A DNA stretch of 64,000 nt from Epiperipatus broadwayi (lineage: Eukaryota; Onychophora; Udeonychophora; Euonychophora; Peripatidae), in contig JAQFVV010006271.1 in NCBI GenBank assembly GCA_028023455.1, positions 2,503,335-2,567,334 on the forward strand, in the 5' to 3' direction. The translations under genes were made by a program, and so were the position numbers. A model generated the notes under the pieces. That model searched no databases, was not told the DNA's origin, and worked only from the letters and a program-made list of their open reading frames with translations. How positions within the stretch are numbered: position 1 is the first letter of the stretch; each line of letters begins with the position of its first letter. Of this stretch, positions 48,577 to 61,734 are shown one piece after another.

Positions 48577-51200
48577 TGTACCGGTAAAATCACCATGCTT
48601 AATCACGCGCAGTAATCCGAATTCAAACCCAGTCCACATCTAGGAATAAATTCCAAAATGCAAACCAAATTCAAACCCAAACCCCTGGCATGACCAACCG
48701 ATGAACAACGCAACAACGGTACGTGGTTTTCCCTTTACTAGCTCATCGGGAAACACAGACTAAATTACCCTACAATCAGTTATTCATATATATCTTATAT
48801 TCGAGATATTGGTACGGTTAATAATTCAATATATATTTAAGTTGTCGATACAGACAGCAGGTGCTTAACTAGATTTCGAGAGTAATAAGACAAGAGAGAC
48901 AAAAATAGATTAGATAAATTTTTAATAATTATTGAAATCATTGAATACTATGTACAGATACGGTAAAATTTCCATACATATATTTCTAATAATTCGCTAC
49001 TAGTCCTTAATAATCATTTTAGACTGATAGACAAAACGCATGCCAATATTTATATGTTTTAAATGGTCGTACGAGTTGATATGAGAATCAGAGTAACTTG
49101 AGCATTTAAAATATTCAATTACTATTTTATATTAAGTTGTTTGATTTTAATAGATTCAAACCATTACGTATACTGATAATTGGGGGAGGTTTTATATAAA
49201 AATATAATATAATAATGATGTACTGATGGTTGCAGAGCTTAAGATATACTACAATAATAACTTGCGGTGCATTGACGGAAGACCGGGTGGCTTGTACTTT
49301 GACAAGTCTTAATGCCCCCAAGTAGATCCGGGACACTACAACCAGCCGGGATCATTTTCGAACCCCGGTGATCCAAGAGATTATCTGGAGAAGAATTTCT
49401 TTCTTTCCAATTGGTAGTAAAAATGAGACGCCGATTTAGGCGAAGGAAAAGGCACTGCCACAGTAACATCGAGGAAGAGTGATCGGAAGTGGACTTAAAG
49501 CGAAACTATATAAAACCTTGATTATCTCTCCGTAACATTTTCTACGCAACAATCTGATATGACTATTCAAAATAAAACATAGCGAAATCAAAAGATCACA
49601 AAAGTAACAATTAATTAAGTTCACTCTGAAACCCATAACTCCCCAGGTTGTTCGGAAGGTAATAATAGCAACAAAAATATTCACTTTATATTATTACTCC
49701 GTTCATATATAAAAATAACATAATAAAAATTTAGACTTTATTTTATAGTTGTTATTTGGAGCAAAGGTTAAAATATCATTTTGACAAAATAAAAGGAACA
49801 ATACAGGTACTTGAATATTTCTCAACTCACCATAAACGAACCAATTTTTTTAGTTCGATAAAAGAAAATTACTTTTAAAATGAATATACTAATAATACTA
49901 TGAAATAAACTTTATTGGCTTTAATTAGAGTTGAAAAATATTATTATTGGCATCGCTTTGTTTGTAAATGTAAGTAATAATAAAAATATAAGTATTTTCA
50001 CTAATGAATTACTATTAGGCACAAAATATTAGTAAATTATCATCTAAAGACTAGAGCACAGAAATATTAGAGAAGAAATTTACTGACAGGCTTTAGTGTA
50101 ACATTTTAACGAAGGAAAGCAAGAAATTTACATGTAATTACCCAGATTAATTCATAACAGATTAAATAATAAAATTATTAAGCTTAGAGGAAAGTTAAAA
50201 GTTCATGTAACAAGAGTTACCATTCTTCTTCGTCCGGCTTTTCTCCTTGCGGTAATGTTTATGCAGAACGTAGGCGCGCATTTTGGATTCCTTAGAATGG
50301 CATGATTAATTTAAAGGTTGGAATTGAGAAAACTGGAAGCACAGGAAACATTATGGATCAGCGGCTCGAAAGATTTAAATCGGCAGAACAGGGATCAGCT
50401 TCTTGGACTTAGCCCAACATTATTGCAATTTACCGGGCAACTTCTTAATCACAGTTGAGATGATTTCTCTGGCACAACTACTTTGCTGTAGCCTGAGACG
50501 GTCTACCCACAGCAAAGTCAAAAAGTAGAGTCCCTTAGTATATTATAACATAAGATGGCTACCGTTGATCACTCTGCCTAGTTTTTGTTCATGACTCCGC
50601 CTCCTTTGATTTTCTGGCCTCTAGCAATATCTAATTTTGGCTATACAATTGCATTCGCATTTCTTGATAAAAGTCCTACATTTCTCATTTCCATTGTTTG
50701 ATTTACATTTATTTCTAAATTCAATACATGATTCTAAATTGACAAACTAAATAATTACATAGGAATTCGTGAATACAAAATTGAAATTCATTATCTCAAC
50801 TTTCAAAGTACAAACTAATTATTCTATACATTTTGTACACGTAAGATTTGACTAAAAATACCGATCAAAGGAATGTGACTTTTGATCAGCATTTTTAAAT
50901 GACTTTGTATAATTTTGAAAGATTTAAAATAAAAAAAAATATACACGCAATGAAACTTTTAAATTGAGCGAATATAAACCTACAAACCACACACACGAAT
51001 ATTATTTATCATGATTTGTAATATTTATACTTGTAATATTTACATTAAATTCTTTTAAACAAAGCATAAAATAACTAACTTAAAATTTATGTGGCCTGGA
51101 ATAGAAAAAGCCTCATTGCGGGTAAATAGTGATTTAGAATTACCATACTTCAAAATGAAAACTATGAAACTAAGATCGATCCTTCGATCTGTCTGTTTCA
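48577..51200 (-). repeat. 5' LTR (2624 bp)
   Basis: Direct copy of 43209-45833 with the same TG…CA ends. As the upstream LTR on the minus strand it should drive transcription of gag. No promoter element is assigned with confidence. Confidence 0.9.
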
Positions 51201-51204
51201 ATAT

Positions 51205-53200
51205 GAAAGTAAATCGATCTTAACCCGTGCACTATTTTAATATAAAATGATGTGCATTCATCCCTAAGCAAATATTTTATCAAGTGAATCCACTTGTTCC
51301 TCAAGTTTATCTTTATATAGGAAAATTTTGCTTACTGTGCATTATTAAAGGCTTCAGTCTATCTTATGCCTGATTTTTAAAATGCTATTTAAATTGCACA
51401 AATGTAATTCAAATATTATAAGAGAGAGAAAATTATCTTAACTTTAACTAATTGCAATTAATGTATAATAATTTAGAATCTAAATCCATTAATGAATATT
51501 TGTATTTGTATACAGAATAATATTTTTTGTAATACATTGAACATCATTTAAATAATCAGGCTTATAATTGGCTCAAGACTTGAAGGACAGTTAGATTCAC
51601 TTGTTTTTTTAAATCTTTGCTTATGGTAGTGCACATTAATTTATATTAAAACAGTATATGTGTGAAGGTTGATTTACTTCTGAATATATTAAAGTCAATA
51701 CCATGCTGTCTAAAAATAAAAATATTTATCAATAAATTAATTTATAAGTCAGTATTATGTATTATTATGAGAAATCATTTTTCGAAATAAAATGAATATG
51801 AAATTTATTAATTAGTCATTCCACTATTGTTTCATGATGTTGACACAAAGTTTAAAAAATCAGTAAATGTAAAATAGAATGTAGGTATCCAACTCTATTG
51901 ATATCCCAATACTTACTTTATTTATTAAATAAATGTGTCATAAAAATATAGATCCATGTTCATTTATATCTATAACTTCCCTGCTAAGTAAAATTTCTTG
52001 AAAAATATATGAATATTTAGTGTTAGAAAGTATTCTAAATTTCTGTATTGGTAGTTTATTGGGATAAGCAAGAGTAAGAACTCTGACAGAAAATAAAAAA
52101 TTAAAAATTTTTTGCAATGCAATTATTATTCACTCTTTTACAGAATATTAAACATTTACAGAATACAGTCTATATCTTATGAGAAAATAGTATAATAAAA
52201 AGTATAGAACTATCAATCCAAATATAGATATGCAGGTAATTTACACTTCCAGCTGATTAACAAATGAAAGTTAATATAAAATTCAAGCACAGTGAAAGAC
52301 GATGTCTTGAGTTTCTAAAGTACAATGTGATGTTTATAGTAATGATGCATTGATTAAAAAAAACCCCAAAAATTAATTATTTGTATATTAGGGGGCTCCA
52401 CTACTGCACTGTCAGCACTAACTAAATTCAATCATTCTTTTTTCCAAAGACATAAATAAATAAAATGCTGATTATGATTTTCTTTTTTCTTTTACTTAAA
52501 TATACTATCTCGAAAATGGTCTATGTAGCATCTTCACATGAATTTGCATAAAATTTGCATTAACATCATTATAGTTCTTAAATAAATTCCAGTAGCCATG
52601 GATATGGGAACATGAACTATCCCGAAAGCGCTTGGCAGTAACATTTGGATAATATTATTTATTTTCAAGCATTATTAATAGCTTTATTATCTGTGCGCAA
52701 AGCACATACATATATGTATTTATTAATTGAACACACTATATTTTATTCTTTTATTACTGAGTCAGAGCAAATTTACTGTTAAATAAATAATTAATAATAG
52801 GTATATATATATTATAGATGCTATATTTGGGCTTAAAAGTTTTATTTTACCCATAATTCTGAAATTACATATATTAAAATCCTATAAAAGAGTTACCAAA
52901 AATGTTTATAATAAAGTATTGTTTTGTCTATGAGGAAAAATTCAAGTTCTATCCCCCCCCCCCCACACACTGACAGATTAAGTTCATAATTATTTTATAA
53001 AACGCAACTTTTTTAAATATATACTTAACTACACCAAAGTTTAATGTTAAATAAATAATTATTAATTTATTTTTAGAATACTGTATTTTTTACTATTGAT
53101 GCTTTTTTCTGCAAGATTTTTGATAACAGTTTATTTTTTTATAAGTTTGCTCATTTTAATTGAACTTTAACAATTTACATCTGGGATTTTTAATACACTT
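51205..53200. other. No gene recognised
   Basis: AT-rich intergenic or intronic sequence. A poly-C plus (CA)n run is at 52955-52975. No repeat partner was noticed. Confidence 0.5.
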
Positions 53201-53204
53201 TATC

Positions 53205-53785
53205 ATTTGGTCAGATTATTAATACAGATGGAAACATAATAGAGGAAATTAATCATAGAATTAAACTTGGTTGGAGTGCTTTTGGTAGAAATAACTTGAT
53301 ATTAAAAGGAAATATGCCTATGTGTTTGAAAAGAAAGGTTTTTAACAAATGTGTTTTACCAGTTCTTACTTATGGATCTGAGACTTGGACACTTAATAGA
53401 AGATCAATACAGAGACTTCAGACCACTCAAAGAAGTATGGAGAGATGTATGTTGGGAGTAACAAGAAGAGATCGAAAACGCAATGTATGGGTAAGAGAAC
53501 AAAACAGGTGTTACTGACCTCATTGAAAAAATTAAAAGATTGAAGTGGAGTTGGGCTGGACATATTGCTAGAAGAGATGATAATAGATGGACAATTGAAA
53601 TTTTAAACTGGATTCCAAGAGATTGTAAAAGACCCAGAAGGAGACCACATGTAAGATGGATGGATGAAATAAGAAAATGTGTAGGGGTGATGTGGAGAAA
53701 AGAAGCTAAAGATTGGAGAAGATGGATTAAACTTGGAGAGACCTTCATCCTGCAGTGGATTGATAATGGTTGATAATGATGATGA
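53205..53785 (+). pseudogene. RTE LINE 3' end, 5'-truncated
   Basis: Encodes the C-terminal end of an RTE-type ORF: YGSETWTLNRRSIQRLQTT (from 53370), CMLGVTRRDRKRN, then after a one-base shift near 53500 WSWAGHIARRDDNRW and RPRRRPHVRWMDE, ending HILQWIDNG-like at 53770. It ends in a (GAT)n microsatellite, the usual RTE tail. It is much better preserved than the copies at 26316 and 37950, so it is younger. Upstream parts are missing (5' truncation). Confidence 0.85.
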
Positions 53786-53789
53786 TGAT

Positions 53790-54509
53790 GATCATTTGGT
53801 ACTACTTCTGTTCACTTATTTTATATTTATAGAATAGATATTCAGTCATATAAATGATATAACTACAATATATATATATATATCATAGTTTTATTTTTGG
53901 GAACTTCCATGTAGTAAAAATATAATAGCTAATTAGCTGCTATTTCGAGAGCGCTATGTTAATGCGTATTGTGTTTATAAGATTTCATGATTTAAATTCA
54001 TGTTAAGATTGCCTGCTATAATAATCATTTCTGAAACAATATTTGTATCATATACCTAAATTAGTTTTGATATGTATAGCCAACTGATTTATATAACTCA
54101 AGTCAAATAAATATATTAATAGGTTATTAGTACATGGTCAGAGATGGTATGTGGAAAGAGGTGCAAAACGTTAAATCCCTAGCCTATTGATATGTGATTT
54201 CATCTCTATCATAACTGTCAAATTAAAAAAGTGACTTGTAAAATATAATTGCAAAAATATTTACATTGAGGGTTAGAAAAAAATAATAATGAGTTTTCTT
54301 TTAATGAACATTTATTACTTATCTACTTCAACAAAAGGTTTATTTATTAGTCGTATATCAATAGCACATTCTTACACAGTGGTCAACAAAATATTCATAG
54401 GAGTTTCAAGATTTTTCCACATCTAGAAGTCATGTTTTAAAATACTGGTAGAGATTGAGAATTCAGTAAGGTCTTCTGACCGATATCTTCACTAGTAAAC
54501 TTTACTTTC
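53790..54509. other. No gene recognised
   Basis: AT-rich sequence with a (TA)n run at 53870-53884. Nothing supported. Confidence 0.5.
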
Positions 54510-55532
54510 ATTTATACCAAGCATGTCAAACTGGTGGCCCGCGGGTGCCTCGAAAAGATTTTTCATGGCCCCGGACTAAGATGCTATGCAATCAAATGAA
54601 AACAGAACAATATGTTGCAAACAATAAATTAATTTTTTTAAAAAAGCTCTTACATTTAATTACATGAACTAAAATATATACAGTAATTGTTGTCTACATA
54701 CATAGCTAATTTATAATTCTCGGTTACACGCATAGTTAAATATTTTTGATGACATGCCTTTATGATGATGAAGCATTTGAGATGTGTGAATACCAAAGCT
54801 GGGAATGTTAATAATGTGCTGCTGTGCTTCCGAGAACACAAATACATTAGTCAGCTATTCGCGCCACCAACATAGCAATCCTATCTGCGGATGTTGGGTT
54901 TTTCTTAGAATTGTAACAAAAGGCAGTTGCGCTAGTTTCTTTATCCAGGTTGGTGTGTTAAAAATTTGTGAGTTGTTTCCTTTTATAACTCATTCAAAAC
55001 ACATAAGTAAACTGCTATATCTGAGAGTTTCTACCTTTCTGAAACTAGTCAGACAGCATAAGAAATAACGAGCATGCAATTGACATTTTGTTATATAATA
55101 TTTTAATTATAATCAAACATAAGAAACAATAATATTTTACATATAAGTTAGTAATGATTACAATTCAGTTTGGAAAACACTAAAAGTTCTACAATTTTGC
55201 CAGTCTATGTTCGGCCTTGGGGAACTTTAGTGGCTTCGACCATTTCTAATCTACGGCTTTATGCACAGCTTTCTTCTTTGTCACATCTCTATCTTAATTG
55301 CTCCATGCTAAGAAGTCTAGACTGAGAGAGAGATAAAACATAATCCATACCTTTTATAGCTACCTCCATTTATCGAGCATAATTCCAGGAGCGAGAATCG
55401 ATAGCAGCGCTCTCTTTACATTTAAATACTAGAGTAGCGTTAAATTTTTACGAAGCATATTTAGCATAAACGTAGTTGCAATTTTTTAAATTTTAAAAAT
55501 TTAAATCTAAAGCTCTATTTTTATTATAGAAA

Positions 55533-55887
55533 ATGCCACTTCCAACACTAAATAAAAAACAAAAGATTGATGACAAGGGAAGAAAATTTCAAGAAAGGTG
55601 GGAACTGAATTATTTTTGTGTGGAAGTGAACAATAAGATTATGTGCTTAATTTGCAAAGAAACTATTAGTGTTGCTAAAAAATACAATATTAAGTGACAT
55701 TATAGCACTAATCATGAAAAACAATTTTCGTGTTTTGAAGCTAAAATAAGAGAAGAAAAATTAAAAACAATGGAGAATTCATTAAGTAGCCAGCAAGGAA
55801 TGCTTACAAAATTTATAAAAAGTAATGAATCAGTAACAAGAGCTAGTTATAAAATAAGCTATTTATTAGCAAAACATTCAAAATCAT
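55533..55887 (+). pseudogene. hAT transposase, N-terminal part (disrupted)
   Basis: Starts at ATG 55533. Residues ~29-60 hold a BED-type zinc finger (C-L-I-C with H-Y-S-T-N-H). An in-frame TGA at 55695-55697 (codon 55) replaces what is usually arginine before the HYSTNH block. The frame then stays open to the LINE insertion point after HSKS at 55887 and continues in phase at 61735. Confidence 0.85.
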
Positions 55888-56032
55888 ATTTCACCAGGTG
55901 GCGATTAATAGTGTTTCAACAACCACTCCAAGCTCCTGCAAAGAATAAAATTTTAATCGCAAAAAATAATAGTTGAAGCTGAGACAAGTGCTCTATTAAG
56001 TGGGTAAGTGACTTTTCATTAAATCCTAGGTC

Positions 56033-58299
56033 ATGAAAGGGGATAAAAACCCCAAATCTGCTAAAAGCAAGAATAGAAATCTTTCCGATAATATTTCTAA
56101 TATGGCCGATATGTGCTTGAATAATAGTAATGACAAAATAGACAAAAATTCTGCAAAACCTGGAAAAAGTTCTCACCAAGTTAGAAATTTACTCACTTCA
56201 CAATTCCCTAACTCTAATGATAATTACTACAACATCTCTGATTCACAAAGTATCAAACCTCATGAAAAGCAAAAGAAATCTGAGAAAAAAAATCCTAGTC
56301 TATCGTTAGAAATTAATAAAGTCATTATAGAAGACAGCATTACTAATTCAAAAGTTATTAAAAATGAGACAGAAGCACCTAAATTAATGATTTCTGAAAC
56401 CTTGAATATAAATCTTCTAATTATCCCAGCAACTATACTACCACATATAAAAATAATAGCAACATAAATAAACTAAAAACACTTAGTACAATTCGTTCTA
56501 AAAAACCGTTTGAGGGCGCTACTAGCGATAACATCGTTATGAAAAATCCTAAAGATGGAAAATTGCTTCTTAGTCAATCTGTGGATTCTAAATACAATAA
56601 AATCAAAGAAAGTGCTTCTCCACACCAAGAGCAAAATGAAAATATAGATATAAGTTATAATAATAAGAATAAAAGTAAAACCTATGCCAATGTCCTTAAA
56701 AAAGAAAGTGATAAGCTAATGGAAAATGGAAACACAATAAATAATAACCAAAACTCCATACTGAATTTTCTTGATATAGAAATTGATAATACATCACAAC
56801 AAATAAAAGCTCACAATGAAGAAAATACAATACAACTTACTGAAGAAGAATATCAAAGAATAAATAATCAATTTAATAACTCAATCCCTGATCTCTTACT
56901 AAATTCTTTTACAAACTATATCAATGACAAAACTCTGATTTTGGCCATAACAAATCATAATGGAGGATTATTTAAATTCCCTATTGAGAAATTTTACAAC
57001 ATGATCTTTGAAAATGATATGTGGATGGGAATTAATAAGATCTTTTCCCATCCAAATGATAGATATATAATTACCGAATTTACTTCATGGTCTACTAGAA
57101 ATTGTTTCAAAAATAACATTAGACTCTTGGATGGGAAGATCATCTGCACAATTGATATAAACAGAGCAATCACACTCAATGGAACCATCAAGAACTGTTT
57201 GATGAATTTTGATCAAGCAGAACTGGACAACATGCTTGGGAAATATGGGAAAACAAGTGGACTAACATACAGATATGACCATCGAACTAATGGCCGCATT
57301 CTGACCAACACTGGTACTTTTACCATCACATTAAAGAAAGGGGTGCACCCCAATGATATACCCACAGTGGTCTACTCCAGAGGTTCACCGATGGTCCTAA
57401 CATTCCGTGGAGTTCCACCACAATGTTTTTTTTGCTTGGAACGAAATCACCTTATTAAAGACTGCCAAGCTCGCATATGTAATGGATGTGGCTTGAAACA
57501 GAATAGGATTCATAAATGCAATAAGAAGGCAGGGAAGTCAACAATGGTTTCAACACTGGACTCTAAAATAGTTGATGAGGACAATCCGGACAACTTGACA
57601 CAATTAGACTCAAATCATGAAGAACTCAATCAATCTGATCCAACACTGACAATGTCAGAAGAAATCCTGATTCACACTCCCATAAATAAAGTGTTGGATC
57701 ACACCCCCTTAAATATGCCAATCAACTCTAATACCACTGAACCACAACACTTCACTAGTGGGGTAGGACAAAACCAACCTCATAATTGGATTGAGAATGA
57801 GACAAACAGACCCAAGATGATCATTGATGAGAGTGGATCAGACTCTGATGCAACAGTCATTGGTGACCAAAAAGAATGGGTGCATGAAGACCCTAGCCCT
57901 ATAACAACTCAACAAAATAGAAAGATATTACCAAAGAAGAACAAGAAAAAAAGGAAATCAAGACAACAAACCAGATCCAGTTCTGATGAAGATACTACAA
58001 CAAATTCAAATGATAATTCTGAGAAACTAAATAAACAATACCATGATGATATTGAGATAAATCAGTGGAATGATAAGAATAACAAGAGAAGGAAAGGCAA
58101 TATTCAATCCTCTATCAAGATCTCATCCAGTACCTCTAAGACAGTGGAACAGAGCATGAATCTGGATGACAGTAATAGTCAAGAAGAACTATTACTAACT
58201 TCTTTCATAGGTCTTAGTGACACTGAAATCTCCCAGTCAGACTGGGCTGCTTCTGAGATGGAGAATCAGTCTGTGCAATATGAAGATACATGGGACTAA
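56033..58299 (+). pseudogene. LINE ORF1 (Gag-like, one frameshift)
   Basis: First part 56033-56467, then the frame shifts and is open from about 56400 through 58299 (its first ATG there is at 56539), so one small indel near 56400-56440 explains the break. The C-terminal half has a CCHC knuckle CFFCLERNHLIKDC (residues 296-309 counted from 56539) after RGVPPQ, then a second C-x2-C-x7-H-x-C cluster. The tail is acidic and serine-rich with lysine tracts. The role is binding the element's RNA. Confidence 0.8.
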
Positions 58300-58360
58300 G
58301 TGCAGTAACGAAGTAGTCTGGGCAGAAATAGATGAATAATGGAATGGCAGATACCAGCCA

Positions 58361-61300
58361 ATGATAATGGCAGGGTCAATCAGGGACAAATCACCTCATA
58401 CAAATTATATGAAGTTAAATTTCTATGGAGTTAATGTTAGGGGCCTGAACTCAGTTGACAGGGCACTTGCTATTCAAAATTGGATAGTCAAATGCCAGCC
58501 AAATGTTGTATGCATGGCAGAAACCAAATTACATCTAAATTCATGTTGTAAAATTGATCAGATTCTCCAAAATCTGGGCTTCTTCAAATACTCAATTTCA
58601 ATGGTACCAGCAGGAGGCATAGCTATTTTAATCAATTACAAGAAAGATCCTCCTACTAGCTTCAAAATTCTGCATCTAGATTCAAATTGCCTAATTGCTA
58701 ACCTAAAATATAACCACTTTCAAATCAACCTAATCTACCTCTACATTAAAAATAACCACAATCTAATCATGAAAGTAATCACCACCATCAACTCAGTCAT
58801 GGCCTCAAATCCATTCCCAGTCATCCTAATGGGTGATTTCAATGTGACATATAGTTCTTTCAATAAAAAATATATTCACCTCTTTAATCATATACTGATG
58901 AGTGGAGAAGGATTCTTCCCTATAGATGCCTTCTCCTTCTACACTAAAAATGCCAGATCCTTGATTGACCTTGTCTACTATTCCCCGAGTATTCACTTCA
59001 AAATCAATGCAAAACTTCGACCAGTGATTTTTTCTGACCACTTGGCCCTAGAGTTATCTCTCGAAACAAACATTGGACATCCGATAGTTGAAGAAAATAA
59101 CAACACTATTCGAATGTTGCTAAAACAGACCACACCTGAACGGCTCTTTTCCGAGGCCTACATCTACTTTAAAAAGATTGATATCCTAAGGCTACCAGTG
59201 GAGGAGGCATGGTTCTCCTTCATTGGCATCCTCCAATCCATAATAAATGAGGTTTCCCTTAACAAGAAAGGCCCTAACCGCTTATTAGCCGATCTTGATG
59301 CTATTGACCAAAGACTAAAAGAACTTCCACTCGATAATCAATTTGTACCTCTTGCCCTTGCCCTGAAATGCCAATACCGGGATAAGCAGAGATCTCTGGC
59401 TGAATATATGTCAATCAAGTGAGCCAAGAGATTCCTGCCAGATCAACAATGCTGGTCCAAGAGTTACTTCCGGTGGGCACTGGGAACAGGTAGCAGGAAA
59501 CTCGTTCCACTGTCATTAACGATAGATAACAACATTCTTGTGGGCCCGGAAATGATCTGTGCAATTAGAGAGCACTTTAGGGCAACACTTCAATTTGATC
59601 AGACTGGGAATGTCAATGGACTATTCAGCCTAGATAAGAACCTGACTCATGATATCACTGAGGAAAAGATCCGCATCAAGCTAAAAAGCCTCCCAGAGAG
59701 GGTGCACCCAGGAATACATGGCATACCAAAATTCATTCTCCTACATCTAGAGAAATATTCAGTGCCAATAATTAAAGCCATGATAAACCACTTAGCAGAG
59801 GGAAGTCGAGAGATTAACAACTTGTATCCAATATCTCTCGTACCTTTCCTAAAGAAAAAAGATGGAAAATATGACTTGAATAATCTGAGGCCTATCTCAA
59901 TGATTCCCCTTTTAATTAAAATCATAGAACAATTAATTAAGGATCAAATCCAAGGGAAAATTTATAAATACATTTCTACCAATCAATATGCAAAAAAAGG
60001 GGGATCATCAATTAATGCCATTGGCCAAATGAAACTCCTTATCGATGTTATTAGAGCCCGGAAGATGTCGAAACCGATCGCTGTCCAACTCGACATCTCA
60101 GCAGCATTCGACTCAGTCAGGCCAGACATTCTGATTGATGTTCTCCAGGAATATGGGGTGCCGTGTGTTTATCTGAGGATGATTGCAAATCTATTAGCCA
60201 ACAGAATCATCCACATCACAATGAATGGGGAAATTGCACCTGGGTTCGAACCCTCCATCTCTATTCCTCAAGGATCTCCACTTTGCACACTATATTTTAT
60301 AGCCTATATCAACCCTCTATTGATGGAGATTGAGAGATCACTGCCTGGAGTATATGTACCTGCCATGGGAAGGGTGATTAAACATCTCAGTTATATGGAC
60401 GATATAATCATCTGCCTGCCTTCCAAGAAATATATCACTAAACTAGAGCAAATACTAGCGTGGTACTCAGACAAATATAAACTCAAATTCAATAAAAAGA
60501 AATCAGCCTCCTGGAGCTTACTAACTGGCAGGAAAATTGCTTCAAATTTTACAGCTGACCCACAGAAATTCCTAGGCTTTAATTTTTCAAAATCCAATAG
60601 TGCTATGAGGAGAGAAATCGAAGAATCCCTATTAACAGAAATTTGCCATACAACTACCTCCCTTTCTAAGATATATGTTTCACTTCATGGTAAGGTAAGA
60701 CTTTTAAACTCATTGATATTTCCAAAAATTAACTATTTCCTATCTGGTATCTGCCCCTCCAAAAAATTTATCAAAAAAATAAACTCGCTATGCATAAAAC
60801 TATTCTGGGGCCGAAAGGTTGCTGCCATCAGCCTCCAAAAACTTCAAATGCCTAGAAGGTTCAATGGCCTTTCATTACATTGTATCAAAACCATGATATT
60901 CCAGAGAGACTATAACCTACTATTCTGGCTTCAAAACAAATATTCAAGTATATCATATCAAGAAACTGTCACACCAACTGATAGACCACCACCCACTAAT
61001 AAAAGTTGGTGGAATTTGTTATTTGATAATATTTGGAAAGTTATTGATCTGAATAAAAACCCAATTATATCAAAAATTAAATACTGGAATGCATATAAAA
61101 TAATACATGGGGAAAATAACATAAACAAAGGGTCTCTCGGGATCACCAATCAGCAACTGATTTCAAGATCAAAATTTTGGTTCATTGAGGCAAAATTTCA
61201 AGATTTCTTAATTAAAATCAACCTGGACTCCCTCCCTACAAACTCATTTCTGGCATACAGGAGAAATTTCAAGAAGATCAATCCTGTGTGCCAGGTATGT

Positions 61301-61667
61301 GAGAGAGAGGAGGAATCAATTGATCATATTTTTCTTCCCTTCCATTTTTCTTAAATGTCCCATTATGTCCAATTATAGATCGATATCTCATAAATGGTAC
61401 AGCAATACAAGTGCACACTACAAATCAATTAAAGATTATATAGGTCAGGGTCTATTTACGGACATAAGACTGGCAATTTTCGTGAATTATGCCCTGTGGT
61501 GTGTCAGATGTAAAGTCACAATTGAAGGAACGAGAGACCCACATGGGACTAAATTTAAGAATATCATGGAGAAAATCATGAAAAAGGACCAACTAATTGC
61601 TCCAAGCTATATCACAAGAGCAACATGGCAGAAGATTGGATCTACTTTACTTCAAATAGATGTGTAA
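58361..61667 (+). pseudogene. LINE ORF2 (APE endonuclease + reverse transcriptase; one stop, one frameshift)
   Basis: AP-like endonuclease from NVRGLNS through C-M-A-E-T-K, MGDFNV (near 58831) and SDHLALELS (near 59034). An in-frame TGA at 59420-59422 interrupts, and the same frame goes on to 61354. Reverse transcriptase: NNLRPISMIP (59879), motif A LDISAAFDSV (near 60089), motif B PQGSPLCTLYF (near 60268), motif C YMDD (60394-60405). A C-terminal CQVCEREEESIDHIF zinc-knuckle-like block is followed by a frameshift near 61335, and the frame then continues to 61667. YMDD is unusual; most LINEs have F/YADD. Confidence 0.85.
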
Positions 61668-61734
61668 TTGATATCATTTTTGTATTTGTAACATTCAATA
61701 TAACTATAGAATAAAAATTTTCTTAAAAAAAAAC

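Larger units (their letters stand above)
43209..51200 (-). mobile_element. Gag-only LTR retrotransposon (complete, non-autonomous)
   Basis: Two ~2.62-kb LTRs in direct orientation bound a 2.74-kb interior; the whole element is flanked by ATAT (43205-43208 and 51201-51204), a 4-bp duplication typical of Ty3/Gypsy. The sense strand is minus, as shown by the gag gene and by a purine tract (AGTAGGAAGAAA) right beside the 3' LTR at 45834-45845. A possible primer-binding site starting TGGACGCC lies ~13 nt inside the 5' LTR (about 48556-48563). The interior has one gene, gag, and no protease, reverse transcriptase or integrase, so replication needs a helper. The LTRs are nearly identical, so insertion is recent. 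Confidence 0.88.
55888..61734 (+). mobile_element. Near-full-length APE-type LINE inserted in the hAT
   Basis: 5847 bp with two ORFs, flanked by a perfect 16-bp target duplication AAACATTCAAAATCAT (55872-55887 and 61735-61750). It ends with an A-rich tail after 'taactatagaataaaaattt'. The order is short 5' UTR, ORF1 with zinc knuckles, ORF2 with endonuclease and reverse transcriptase. ORF1 has one frameshift; ORF2 has one stop and one frameshift. The clade is uncertain; I lean to Tx1/L1-like from the order of RT blocks. Confidence 0.9.

Noticed and set aside
53296-53773. Two overlapping host genes at the RTE end
   Set aside because: Both frames are parts of one RTE ORF2 C-terminus separated by a one-base shift, ending in a (GAT)n tail.
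56994-57191. Minus-strand frames inside the LINE and hAT
   Set aside because: They are shadows of the plus-strand ORFs and have no domains.
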